Shown in pieces: positions 1 to 7,332 of a stretch of DNA of 64,000 bases. Numbering within the stretch: position 1 is the stretch's first letter; every line of letters starts with the position of its first letter. Origin of the DNA: Amorphoplanes friuliensis DSM 7358 (GTDB lineage Bacteria > Actinomycetota > Actinomycetes > Mycobacteriales > Micromonosporaceae). The translations under genes and the position numbers were made by a program. The notes under the pieces are model-generated. The model worked only from the letters and a program-made list of their open reading frames with translations, was not told the origin of the DNA and did no database searches. The stretch lies in the NCBI RefSeq assembly GCF_000494755.1, contig NC_022657.1, positions 8,834,001 through 8,898,000 of the forward strand. The letters run 5' to 3'.

Positions 1-2
1 GT

Positions 3-1004
3 CAGGTTCTGACCTGGATCGTGATCGCGGTGTTCTTCGCGGTGGCGCTGCATCCGGCGGTCTCCTGGCTCGACCGCAAGATCGGCTGGATGCGCCGCTG
101 GCTGGCGACGCTCGTCGTCTACCTGGTCGCGGTCGCGGTCATCGGCGGGCTCATCGCGGTTTTTGTCGTCCCGCTGGTCCGTGAGGGCACCCAGCTGGCC
201 GACCAGCTGCCGAAGATCATCGCCGACGTCCGCGCCGGCCGCGGACCGGTCGGCAGTCTGGCCGAACGCTTCCACGTGCTCGACTACGCGGAGAGTCACG
301 CGGGGCAGATCCGCGGCTACCTCTCGGGGCTCGGCGCGTCGACGCTGACAGTGCTGCGCGGTGCGGCCACCGGTGTTGCCGGCGCGGTGACGATCTTCGT
401 GCTGTCCTACCTGATGGTGCTCGAGGCGCCTAAGGTCGTCGACGGCTTCCTGGGGCTCTTCAGCGAGCGGCGGGCCGAGCGGATCCGGCGGGTCGGCCAC
501 GCCTGCGCGCGGACCATCACCGGGTACATCACCGGCAACCTGCTGATCAGTCTCATCTGCGGCCTGCTCACGTACGCGGTGCTGGCGATCCTGGGCGTCC
601 CGTTCGCCGGCCTGATCGCGCTCTTCGTGGGGCTGGCCGACCTGATCCCACTGGTCGGAGCCACCCTGGGTGCGGTGGTCGGCGTGCTCGCGGCGTTCAC
701 CGACTCGGTCACCGCCGGTGTCGTCGTGCTGGTGTTCTTCGTGATCTACCAGCAGCTGGAGAACCACCTGCTGCAGCCGCTGATCTTCTCGCGCACCGTG
801 CGGCTCAACCCGCTGACCGTGCTGCTCGCGATCCTGATCGGCGTGGAGCTCACCGGCATCCTCGGCGCGCTGCTGGCCATCCCGGTCGCCGGCATCATCC
901 AGATCATCGCCCGCGACATCTGGGACAGTCGGCACGGCCGTCCGGAGCCCGCTCTCCCTATGTCTGATTCGAGCGGTTCTGAGACGATTCGCGACACGCC
1001 TTGA
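3..1004 (+). CDS. AI-2E family transporter, 5' truncated by window edge
   Basis: This is the 3' part (about 333 codons) of an integral membrane protein of the AI-2E transporter family (YdiK/PerM/TqsA group, PF01594). Most members have no proven substrate. The frame is open from the first bases of the window, so the true start lies upstream and the GTG at 21 is internal. Long hydrophobic stretches and the family's C-terminal block (YQQLENHLLQPLIFSR followed by a hydrophobic hairpin ending AIPVAGIIQII) support the call. A second family member lies at 51097-52359. The stop is 43 bases before the sulfotransferase gene, which appears to have its own promoter. Confidence 0.85.
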   Translation, partial: QVLTWIVIAVFFAVALHPAVSWLDRKIGWMRRWLATLVVYLVAVAVIGGLIAVFVVPLVREGTQLADQLPKIIADVRAGRGPVGSLAERFHVLDYAESHAGQIRGYLSGLGASTLTVLRGAATGVAGAVTIFVLSYLMVLEAPKVVDGFLGLFSERRAERIRRVGHACARTITGYITGNLLISLICGLLTYAVLAILGVPFAGLIALFVGLADLIPLVGATLGAVVGVLAAFTDSVTAGVVVLVFFVIYQQLENHLLQPLIFSRTVRLNPLTVLLAILIGVELTGILGALLAIPVAGIIQIIARDIWDSRHGRPEPALPMSDSSGSETIRDTP

Positions 1005-1034
1005 CAGGTCGTTAATATTTCCGTTTTGTTGGCA

Positions 1035-1040
1035 TACGTT
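1035..1040 (+). promoter_or_regulatory. -10 box of a probable leaderless promoter (sulfotransferase)
   Basis: TACGTT fits TANNNT and ends 7 bases before the GTG at 1048, so transcription would begin at or next to the start codon. A weak -35 (TTAATA, 1012-1017) lies 17 bases upstream. The TTGACA at 1001-1006 contains the stop codon of the previous gene and is not correctly spaced from this box. Confidence 0.5.
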
Positions 1041-1047
1041 AGGCCTG

Positions 1048-2109
1048 GTGCGCTACAGCTCAGACCGTCCGATCATTGTTGTCGGCTGCCCGCGATCGGG
1101 CACCACGATGCTGCAACTCATGCTCCACGCCCACCCACGGATCGCCATCCCGCCCGAGACCCGGTTCATGCTCACCGCGTACTGGGAACGGCGTGACTTC
1201 GGCGACCTGAGCGTGGCGTCCAACCGCCGAGCGCTGGCCCGCCGGATCGTCGACCGCCGCGAGACCCGCTTCTGCGACCTCGGCCTCGACGCCGAGGACA
1301 TCGTCGAACGGATCACCGCCGGGCCGGGCACGCTCGGCTCCGCCCTCGGCACGATCTTCCAGCAGTACGCCGCCCGTTTCGACAAACCGCGGTGGGGCGA
1401 CAAACGGCCCGCGTACCTGCACAACATCGACATCCTGCTGCGGCTCTTCCCGGACGCCCAGTTCATCAACATCGTGCGGGACGGCCGGGACTGCGTCGCC
1501 TCGCTCAAGGAGATGTCCTGGCACCGCAAGGACATCTACGCGACCGTGGCCGCCTGGGCCCGCGCCGTCGACGACGCCCGCCGGGCCGCCCGGCAGCTCG
1601 GCCCTTCGCAGTGGCACGAGCTCCGCTACGAGGACCTGGTCGCCGACCCGCACGGCAAACTCGGCGAACTCTGCGCCTACCTCGGCGAGGACTACGACCC
1701 GGCCATGGCGGAACCCTCAGCCGTCGCGGACGTCGCGGTCCCGTCCTTCAAGACCTGGCACGCGCGTACGCACACACCGGTGACCACGCAGCGGGTGCAG
1801 AGCTGGCAGACGCGGCTGACGTCCGAGGAGATCGCGCTCTGCGAGGCGGCCCTGGGGTCCCGCCTCGAGTCGAGCGGTTACGAGCTGTCCGGCACCCTCC
1901 GCCCGGCACCGGCCCAGCTGCTGCGCTACGGCATCTCCGCCGCACCCCAGCGCCTGATCCCGGCCCGCCGCGGCCTCAGCCGTGCCGCCGGCCTCCTCCG
2001 CCGCACCGACGACCTCGCCTACGCCCCGACAGTCGTCCTCCCCCAGCGCACAGCCCCCACCCCACTGACCGGCCACGCCGAGACGAAGCACCTGTCCAAC
2101 GGTTCTTGA
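1048..2109 (+). CDS. Sulfotransferase family protein
   Basis: 353 residues, predicted cytoplasmic, and a PAPS-dependent sulfotransferase by family. The 5'-phosphosulfate loop is GCPRSGTTML (residues 13-22). The 3'-phosphate binding segment is INIVRDGRDCVAS (about 139-151), and the LRYEDLVADP motif follows near residue 192. The acceptor cannot be told from sequence; related actinobacterial proteins act on carbohydrates, lipids or natural products. The GTG start is chosen because a TANNNT box ends 7 bases upstream and no Shine-Dalgarno sequence is present. It is a single-gene unit, followed by a strong hairpin (2139-2162) and a dispersed repeat, and faces the chemotaxis operon tail to tail. Confidence 0.85.
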   Translation: MRYSSDRPIIVVGCPRSGTTMLQLMLHAHPRIAIPPETRFMLTAYWERRDFGDLSVASNRRALARRIVDRRETRFCDLGLDAEDIVERITAGPGTLGSALGTIFQQYAARFDKPRWGDKRPAYLHNIDILLRLFPDAQFINIVRDGRDCVASLKEMSWHRKDIYATVAAWARAVDDARRAARQLGPSQWHELRYEDLVADPHGKLGELCAYLGEDYDPAMAEPSAVADVAVPSFKTWHARTHTPVTTQRVQSWQTRLTSEEIALCEAALGSRLESSGYELSGTLRPAPAQLLRYGISAAPQRLIPARRGLSRAAGLLRRTDDLAYAPTVVLPQRTAPTPLTGHAETKHLSNGS

Positions 2110-2138
2110 CCTTCAACCAAGCACGGACATGGCAGGGC

Positions 2139-2162
2139 GGGGGCACCGTAAGGTGGGCCCCC
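2139..2162 (+). terminator. Hairpin terminator after sulfotransferase gene
   Basis: GGGGGC and ACC pair with GGT and GCCCCC around a GTAA loop, with two unpaired G on the 3' side. It starts 30 bases after the stop. There is no T-run, as is common in actinobacteria. It could also stop transcripts arriving from the opposing che operon. Confidence 0.55.
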
Positions 2163-2170
2163 GCCCGTTC

Positions 2171-2214
2171 TCGGCGGGAGCGACGGTCAGAACCATGCAC
2201 CCACCTACGACATG
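2171..2214 (+). repeat. Dispersed 44-bp element, copy 1
   Basis: Begins TCGGCGGGAGCGACGGTC and ends ACGACATG. The same 18-base head and 8-base tail, at the same distance, occur at 26045-26088 (+) and 60403-60446 (-). The first bases can pair with the CCCGCC just upstream (2163-2168) to form a hairpin. An AT-richer run (2215-2236, containing GATTTTGATTTT) follows, in the place where copies 2 and 3 carry GATCTTGAT. It lies between two convergent genes. Confidence 0.8.
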
Positions 2215-2249
2215 CCTTTTCAGATTTTGATTTTGCCTCGGAATGCTTG

Positions 2250-2735
2250 TCAGGCCACCGAGAGCGAAAACTTCCCCTTGCCGTAGCGGGCGACTTCGAC
2301 GGTGAGGTCGAGGCGCTTGCCGAGGGCGAGCAGGTGGGCGCGCGCGTCGTTCGGCAGGTCCATGCCCGGGTAGATCACCTGGTAGAGCTTGACGTGCGGT
2401 GCCCCTTCCCGGTTGAGCAGGCTGGTCAGCACGTTGCACAGCTCGAAGACGTTCTCGGCCAGGTTCGGGAAGAGTTTTTTCTCCTCGATGCTGTCCTCGG
2501 CGGCGCCGGCCGGGAGCAGACCGAGTGCGGCGCCGGCGTTGGCCGCCAGTGTCAGCTGCATGCCGAGCACCGCATACAGCTGTTGCGAGGTATCCGTGTA
2601 GATAGCGATCACGCCAGTGGACAGGTCGGCCGCGGTCATGGGATCACCCGGTGAGACGTTGACGTCCCGGCCCAGGAGGTCCTCGAAGAGGTTGCGGACG
2701 GTGAGAGCGACGGGGATAACCGACGTGTCAGACAT
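2250..2735 (-). CDS. Divergent CheX/CheC-like chemotaxis protein
   Basis: 161 residues, the last gene of the che operon, 7 bases after a cheY stop. The segment ENVFELCNVLTSLLN carries E98-x-x-N101, arranged like the ExxN catalytic motif of the CheC/CheX/FliY phosphatases that dephosphorylate CheY-P. The rest of the sequence is too diverged for a firm family call. The start is set at the ATG giving MSDTSVIP; an upstream in-frame ATG would reach into cheY. A second, more typical CheX is encoded two genes upstream, so this may be a paralogue with a changed role such as an adaptor or CheY sink. The CheX link is inferred from the motif plus operon position. Confidence 0.6.
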   Translation of the reverse strand: MSDTSVIPVALTVRNLFEDLLGRDVNVSPGDPMTAADLSTGVIAIYTDTSQQLYAVLGMQLTLAANAGAALGLLPAGAAEDSIEEKKLFPNLAENVFELCNVLTSLLNREGAPHVKLYQVIYPGMDLPNDARAHLLALGKRLDLTVEVARYGKGKFSLSVA

Positions 2736-2742
2736 AGCTATA

Positions 2743-3105
2743 TCATCCCAAAATAGGTGAGAAGACCTCGTCAAAACGTTCCGCGGTGAAGGGCTTGACG
2801 ATGAAAAAGGCCGAACCGGCCGCCTCCGCCGCCTGCTGCATCTCGGCCGTGCACTCCGACGTCACGAAGCCGAACTTGACGTCGTTGCCGGCCGCCCGCA
2901 GCTTGCGCAGCACCTCGATGCCGGTCATCTCCGGCATGTTCCAGTCGGAGATGACCAGGTCCGGTTTCTCGGCGACCGTGTTGTCGAACGCCTGCTGGCC
3001 GTCGGCCGCCTCGACCAGGTCGTGGTCCCCGAATCCCGCCTGGCGCAGGGTCCGGGTGACGATCTGCCGCATCACCCGGCTGTCGTCAGCAATCAGGATC
3101 TTCAT
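2743..3105 (-). CDS. cheY: CheY-type single-domain response regulator
   Basis: 120 residues, a stand-alone receiver. The acidic pair is D7/D8, the phospho-acceptor is D54 in VISDWNMPEM, the conserved Thr/Ser lies in FVTSE, and the Lys in IVKPF. It has no output domain, so it should act by binding a target such as the flagellar switch or a CheX-type phosphatase. The ATG overlaps the cheX stop (ATGA) and is preceded by a strong AAGGAGG Shine-Dalgarno. It is one of two CheY proteins in this operon; sequence alone does not say which one drives the motor. Confidence 0.9.
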   Translation of the reverse strand: MKILIADDSRVMRQIVTRTLRQAGFGDHDLVEAADGQQAFDNTVAEKPDLVISDWNMPEMTGIEVLRKLRAAGNDVKFGFVTSECTAEMQQAAEAAGSAFFIVKPFTAERFDEVFSPILG

Positions 3106-3581
3106 GCGCTCGCCTCCTTGTTGGTGCTCTGCCACATCGAGATCGACACCGGCTCGCCGTCCCAGATGCCGTAGAGGCCGCTGATCCGTTCGGCCGCCGG
3201 GTAGTACGAGGCCGTGTCGGGCGCCAGCACCACCGTGGGCAGCGACAGGAAGCAGCCCGCGGGCAGCATCGCCTTGACGTTGCCGCCGACGATGTTCGCC
3301 AGCTCGCCGAGGACGTCGGAGATGTCCTCCTGGCCGACCTCGTCCGGCTCCATCGCGAGGAACGCCGCCGCGGCCTTCTTCGCGGCCTCGCGGGACGACG
3401 CGTACACGAGGTGCCCGTGCCACGTGCCGGTGATGGACACCGTCGAGTGCACCTCCGACGGCTGCTTCACCTCACCGTTCGGTACCAGTGGTGCAACGCC
3501 CTCGGGGTCCAGGTAGGAGACCCACACCTGTTCCACCATCTCGGCGAGATCATCCGCACTGACCAAGGCTTCGACACTCAT
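3102..3581 (-). CDS. cheX: Chemotaxis phosphatase CheX
   Basis: 159 residues. The segment DVLGELANIVGGN matches the CheX/CheC active-site helix, with E93-x-x-N96 as the catalytic pair and the following GGN typical of the family. CheX dephosphorylates CheY-P. The gene sits between two cheY genes and is joined to both by ATGA start/stop overlaps, so the three products are probably made in coupled amounts. No cheZ is present, so CheX is the likely signal-termination enzyme. Family assignment is firm on the motif; which CheY it acts on is unknown. Confidence 0.88.
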   Translation of the reverse strand: MSVEALVSADDLAEMVEQVWVSYLDPEGVAPLVPNGEVKQPSEVHSTVSITGTWHGHLVYASSREAAKKAAAAFLAMEPDEVGQEDISDVLGELANIVGGNVKAMLPAGCFLSLPTVVLAPDTASYYPAAERISGLYGIWDGEPVSISMWQSTNKEASA

Positions 3582-3964
3582 GAGTTCGCTCCGGTCGGGA
3601 CGAGGCCCAGGAGGGCCAGCTTTTCGATCATCGCGCCCTCGGTGAAGGGCTTGATCACGTATTCGTGGGCGCCCGCGGCGAGCGCCCGGACGATCTGGCT
3701 TTGCTCACTCTCGGTCGTGACCATGACCAGCGTCATCTCCCGCAGGCGCGGTTCGGCGCGGACCTTCGTCACGAACTCGAGGCCGTTCATGTTCGGCATG
3801 TTCCAGTCGATGAGGGCCAGTTCCGGCACCTCGGTCATCGTGGCGAGCAGGTCGAGGGCCTCCTGGCCGTCACCTGCCTCGATCGCCTCGAAGTTCAGCT
3901 TGGCGACGATGCGCTTCAGAATCATGCGCATTGCGCGGGAATCGTCGATCACCATGGCACGCAC
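3578..3964 (-). CDS. cheY: CheY-type response regulator, second copy
   Basis: 128 residues, receiver domain only. Acidic pair D7/D8 with the MRAMVIDDSRAMR start, phospho-acceptor D53 in ALIDWNMPNM, Thr in MVTTES, Lys in VIKPF. The GTG start is favoured because an AAGGGG Shine-Dalgarno lies 8-9 bases upstream, inside the end of cheR; an internal ATG three codons on lacks one. It lies directly after cheR and overlaps cheX by ATGA. It differs clearly from the other CheY (2743-3105), so the two are not a recent duplication. Confidence 0.9.
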   Translation of the reverse strand: MRAMVIDDSRAMRMILKRIVAKLNFEAIEAGDGQEALDLLATMTEVPELALIDWNMPNMNGLEFVTKVRAEPRLREMTLVMVTTESEQSQIVRALAAGAHEYVIKPFTEGAMIEKLALLGLVPTGANS

Positions 3965-3970
3965 CGCAGC

Positions 3971-4816
3971 TCACCCCTTCCTCGCGGCGCCGGCAGGCAC
4001 CGCGCTCCGCACTCGGTAGGCAGAGGTCCGGCCGGCCGCCACCCGTTCGTAGTTGTCGTCGATGCCGATGGTCGTCTCGGCCGCTCCGAGGAACAGCCAG
4101 CCGTCCGGCCGCAACAGCCGGGCGACGTTGCGCAGCACCGACTTCTTCGTCGCGACGTCGAAGTAGATGAGCACGTTGCGAAGGAAGATCACGTCGAACG
4201 GGGGCATCGGCGGCAGCGGGGCCGTCAGGTTCATCAGCTTGAACGAGACGTTGCGCCGCAACGACTGGGTGATCCGCCAGTGCGCGCCGGCCCGCTCGAA
4301 GTACTGGACCAGCTGTGCCGCCGGCAGACCCCGGTTGACCTCGACCTGGCTGTACTCGGCCGCCTCGGCCCGCTTGATCATCTCGGTGGAGATGTCACTG
4401 CCCATGATTTCGTACGACCAGCCCGCCGGCAGGTTCTCCTGCAACGTGATCGCCAGGCTGTACGCCTCCTGGCCGCTCGAGCTGGCGGCCGACCAGATGC
4501 GTACCTTGCGGTTGGCGCCGGGCCGGCGGACAAGTTCGGGCAGCACCACGTCGGTCAGCGCGGAGAACGGCTCCCGGTCACGGAACCACGAGGTCTCGTT
4601 GGTGGTCAGCGCGTCGATGATCCGCCGCTGATCGGCCGGGTTCGGGCGGCGCTGCAGGTTGGCCAGGAACTCCGCGACGCTGGCCGCGCCCACCTGCCGG
4701 GCGACCGGGATCAGGCGCGCCTCGACCAGGTATTCCTTGCCGGGGGCGAGCACGATCGCCGCCTCCCGCCGGACCAGCGTCGAGACGAAGGTGAAGTCGG
4801 CTGCGGACAGGGTCAT
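3971..4816 (-). CDS. cheR: Chemoreceptor methyltransferase CheR
   Basis: 281 residues. CheR methylates glutamates of chemoreceptors using S-adenosylmethionine. Visible features are the N-terminal all-helical domain, NETSWFRD, the SAM-binding segment RIWSAASSSGQEAYSLAI (the usual GCSTGEE is replaced by ASSSGQE, common in this lineage), DISTEMIKRA, and FLRNVLIYFD. The ATG overlaps the cheB stop by ATGA. With CheB it forms the adaptation pair, but no chemoreceptor gene is in the window. Confidence 0.93.
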   Translation of the reverse strand: MTLSAADFTFVSTLVRREAAIVLAPGKEYLVEARLIPVARQVGAASVAEFLANLQRRPNPADQRRIIDALTTNETSWFRDREPFSALTDVVLPELVRRPGANRKVRIWSAASSSGQEAYSLAITLQENLPAGWSYEIMGSDISTEMIKRAEAAEYSQVEVNRGLPAAQLVQYFERAGAHWRITQSLRRNVSFKLMNLTAPLPPMPPFDVIFLRNVLIYFDVATKKSVLRNVARLLRPDGWLFLGAAETTIGIDDNYERVAAGRTSAYRVRSAVPAGAARKG

Positions 4817-6006
4817 CGGGTCACCGCCGCCGGGCGGGCCACGCCACGTCCCACCTGGACACGCTGGACGAGTGCGGCGGCGATCCGGTCCAGCGGAAGC
4901 ACCTCGTCGGCCAGACCCGCACCGACAACGGCACCGGGCATGCCCCACACCACGGAACTGGCCTCGTCCTGCGCCAGGACCTCGGCTCCGGCCTCACGTA
5001 GCACCTTCGCACCACCCCGTCCGTCGTATCCCATGCCTGTCAGCACCGTCGCGAAGGCCGCGGCTCCGAAGAGCGAGGCCACCGAACGGAACATCACGTC
5101 GACCGCCGGACGGCACGAGTTCTCCGGCGGCGCGCCGCTGAGCTGGGTCAGCGTCGCGGTGCTCCGGCGCTGCAGCACGAGGTGCTTGTCCCCCGGAGCG
5201 ATGTAACAGGTGCCCGGCGCGAGCTCCATCCCGTCGCCGGCCTCCACGACCCGCAGCGGTGTGCTGCGGTCGAGGCGCTCGGCGAACATCCGGGTGAAGA
5301 CCGGCGGCATGTGCTGGGTGACGACGATCGGCACCGGCAGATCGGGTGGCAGGCCCTGCAGCACCTTGGTGAGCGCGTCGGGACCGCCGGTCGACGAACC
5401 GATGGCGAGGATGTCGACACGACCCTGGGGACCGCCGCGCCGCACCGGGCGGGCGGGCCCACCGGCGACCGGTGCGCCGGGTCGCGCCGCGGCGAGACCG
5501 GGACGTCCGGGCACGGGAGCTCCGGGCCGGGCAGCGGCGGGCGGTGCCAGACCGGGCCGTCCCGGGGGCGGCCCGGGCCGAGCCGGTGGTCCGGCCGGTC
5601 GCCGGCGTCCGGCCAGCGCATGGATCTTCGGTACGAGCTGCTCCCGCACCGCCGCGATCGACTCCTGGATGGACCCGACATTGCTGGGCTTCGTCACGTA
5701 GTCGGTGGCACCGGCGGACAGCGCTTCCAGCGTCGCGCTCGCCCCGGCCGCCGACAGCGTGCTGAACATGATCACCGGCAGGTGCTTGTGGCGCTTGCGG
5801 AGCTCGCGGACCGCCTCGATGCCGTTCATCTGCGGCATCTCGATGTCCATCGTGACCGCGTCCGGCTTCAGCTGATCGATCTTCGCCTGGGCCAGCAGGC
5901 CGTTCGCGGCGGTGCCGACCACCTCGATGTCCGGCGCGCCGGTCAGCGAGTCGACGATGAGCCGGCGAACGACCACGGAGTCGTCGACGACCAGGACCTT
6001 GATCAT
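4813..6006 (-). CDS. cheB: Chemotaxis methylesterase/deamidase CheB
   Basis: 397 residues. N-terminal receiver (D8/D9, phospho-acceptor D54 in VTMDIEMPQM) and C-terminal methylesterase with the catalytic triad region GSSTGG (Ser), VTQHMP (His) and TGMGYDG (Asp). It removes methyl groups from receptors when phosphorylated by CheA. The linker between the domains (about residues 135-200) is expanded into a Pro/Ala/Arg-rich stretch, much longer than in enterobacterial CheB. It lies between the unrecognised 290-residue gene and cheR. Confidence 0.95.
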   Translation of the reverse strand: MIKVLVVDDSVVVRRLIVDSLTGAPDIEVVGTAANGLLAQAKIDQLKPDAVTMDIEMPQMNGIEAVRELRKRHKHLPVIMFSTLSAAGASATLEALSAGATDYVTKPSNVGSIQESIAAVREQLVPKIHALAGRRRPAGPPARPGPPPGRPGLAPPAAARPGAPVPGRPGLAAARPGAPVAGGPARPVRRGGPQGRVDILAIGSSTGGPDALTKVLQGLPPDLPVPIVVTQHMPPVFTRMFAERLDRSTPLRVVEAGDGMELAPGTCYIAPGDKHLVLQRRSTATLTQLSGAPPENSCRPAVDVMFRSVASLFGAAAFATVLTGMGYDGRGGAKVLREAGAEVLAQDEASSVVWGMPGAVVGAGLADEVLPLDRIAAALVQRVQVGRGVARPAAVTR

Positions 6007-6021
6007 GAGCTCACCGGCCCT

Positions 6022-6894
6022 TCACCCGAGCCAAGCCGGGCCGAGCGCCGCGACGACCGGCGCGAGCAGCCGGTGAGCCGTGGCGGTGTCCAGCAGATCG
6101 CGGACGACCAGCGCCTGGACCGCACCGCTGAGCATGTTCCAGACGCCGCCCGCGCGGTCGGCCAGCGGAATGGCCGCTGTGTCGATCGCCTGCACCAGCA
6201 GCATCTGTGCGGCAGCGGCGGTCCGCACCCGGTCCGACAGGTACGCCGCCCACGAGGCCGAGTGCACGGCCGGGGACCAGCCACCGGCGTTGCGGCGGGC
6301 GTCCTCGGCCGACTGCAGCAACCGGGTCAGGTCGTTGGGCCGGATCGACCGGAGCCGGTCCAGCAGCGCCGAGATCGCGTAGTGGTGCGGTCCCAGGTCG
6401 ATCGGCTTGCCCGCGGGCAGTTTGCGCAGCGCCGACACCCAGCCCGCGCCGAGCATCCGGCGGGTCGAGTCGTCCAGCACCTCACGCAGATAGCTGGCCA
6501 CGGCGGCGTCGCAGAGCAGCGCGGTCGCCGACGCGGCGTCCTCGGTCTGCTTCGCGTCGCGGCCCTTGCCCGTCCACGTCCACGCCATCACGTCGTAGCG
6601 CAGACAGGTGAGCAGCGCGTCGACCGAGCCGATCGGTGCCCGCTCGACCAGCGCCAGCTGGCTCGCCGGGTCGTCCGCCTTCAGGCCCTTGAGGCTCGGC
6701 ATCCGCCGCGCCGCACTCTCCACCTCGACCCAGAGCGGCCCGCGGACACCCTCGTCGGGCAGCCGCTGGGCGAGCACGGGCAGGTCCCCGACGCCGAGGC
6801 GCAGGGCGCGCAGCAGCACCTCGGCGGTGGCCGACCCGCCACCGAGGCGGGTCAGGTCGAAGCCGAGTACCGGGGCGCTGACGAGGCTGTACAT
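6022..6894 (-). CDS. Unrecognised protein encoded inside the che operon
   Basis: 290 residues, start MYSLVSAPVLG, with the ATG overlapping the cheW stop (TGATG) and ending 15 bases before cheB. I do not recognise the family. Composition and spacing of hydrophobic residues suggest an all-helical soluble protein. There is no signal peptide, no membrane segment, and no receiver, kinase or CheW motif. Position and translational coupling point to a chemotaxis role, for example array scaffolding, receptor adaptation or localisation, but that is inference from context only. Confidence 0.75.
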   Translation of the reverse strand: MYSLVSAPVLGFDLTRLGGGSATAEVLLRALRLGVGDLPVLAQRLPDEGVRGPLWVEVESAARRMPSLKGLKADDPASQLALVERAPIGSVDALLTCLRYDVMAWTWTGKGRDAKQTEDAASATALLCDAAVASYLREVLDDSTRRMLGAGWVSALRKLPAGKPIDLGPHHYAISALLDRLRSIRPNDLTRLLQSAEDARRNAGGWSPAVHSASWAAYLSDRVRTAAAAQMLLVQAIDTAAIPLADRAGGVWNMLSGAVQALVVRDLLDTATAHRLLAPVVAALGPAWLG

Positions 6895-7331
6895 CAGGTG
6901 GTGGCTCGATAGGTGTCGACGGCCTGGTTGACGTCGAGGGCGAGCATCAGGCGCCCGTCGAGCTTGAACGTGCCGACCACCAGCTCCCGCGTCGGGCCGC
7001 TGAGGGTGTCCGGCGGCGGCTCGAAGGCCTCGTCGTCCAGGTCGACGACCTCGCCGATCCGGTCCACCAGCAGGCTGACCGGTTCGCCGTCACCGCGCAG
7101 GATCACGTTCATCACGGGGCCCTTCATCGCCTGCCGGACCAGGCCGAGCTGGACCCGCAGGTCCACGGCCGCGATCACCTGACCGCGCAGGTTGAACAGG
7201 CCACCGACGGCCGGCGGCGCCAGCGGCACCGGCGTGTACTCGTTGTAGGAGAGCACTTCCTGGACCGTGTGCACCTCGACACCGAAGAGCTGGTCGGCGA
7301 CCTCGAAGGTCGCGAACTGACGGCTCGCCAT
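6894..7331 (-). CDS. cheW: Chemotaxis coupling protein CheW
   Basis: 145 residues, a single CheW-like SH3-type domain. Characteristic parts are FATFEVADQLFGVEV at the N terminus, GGLFNLRGQVIAAVDLR in the middle, and VVDLDDEAFEPPP near residue 95. It links receptors to CheA. It lies 1 base after the cheA stop region and is coupled to the next gene. The homologous module occurs twice more inside CheA. Confidence 0.95.
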   Translation of the reverse strand: MASRQFATFEVADQLFGVEVHTVQEVLSYNEYTPVPLAPPAVGGLFNLRGQVIAAVDLRVQLGLVRQAMKGPVMNVILRGDGEPVSLLVDRIGEVVDLDDEAFEPPPDTLSGPTRELVVGTFKLDGRLMLALDVNQAVDTYRATT

Positions 7332-7332
7332 C

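Noticed and set aside
1001..1006. TTGACA as -35 of the sulfotransferase promoter
   Set aside because: It contains the previous stop codon and the spacing to any -10 box is 28 bases.
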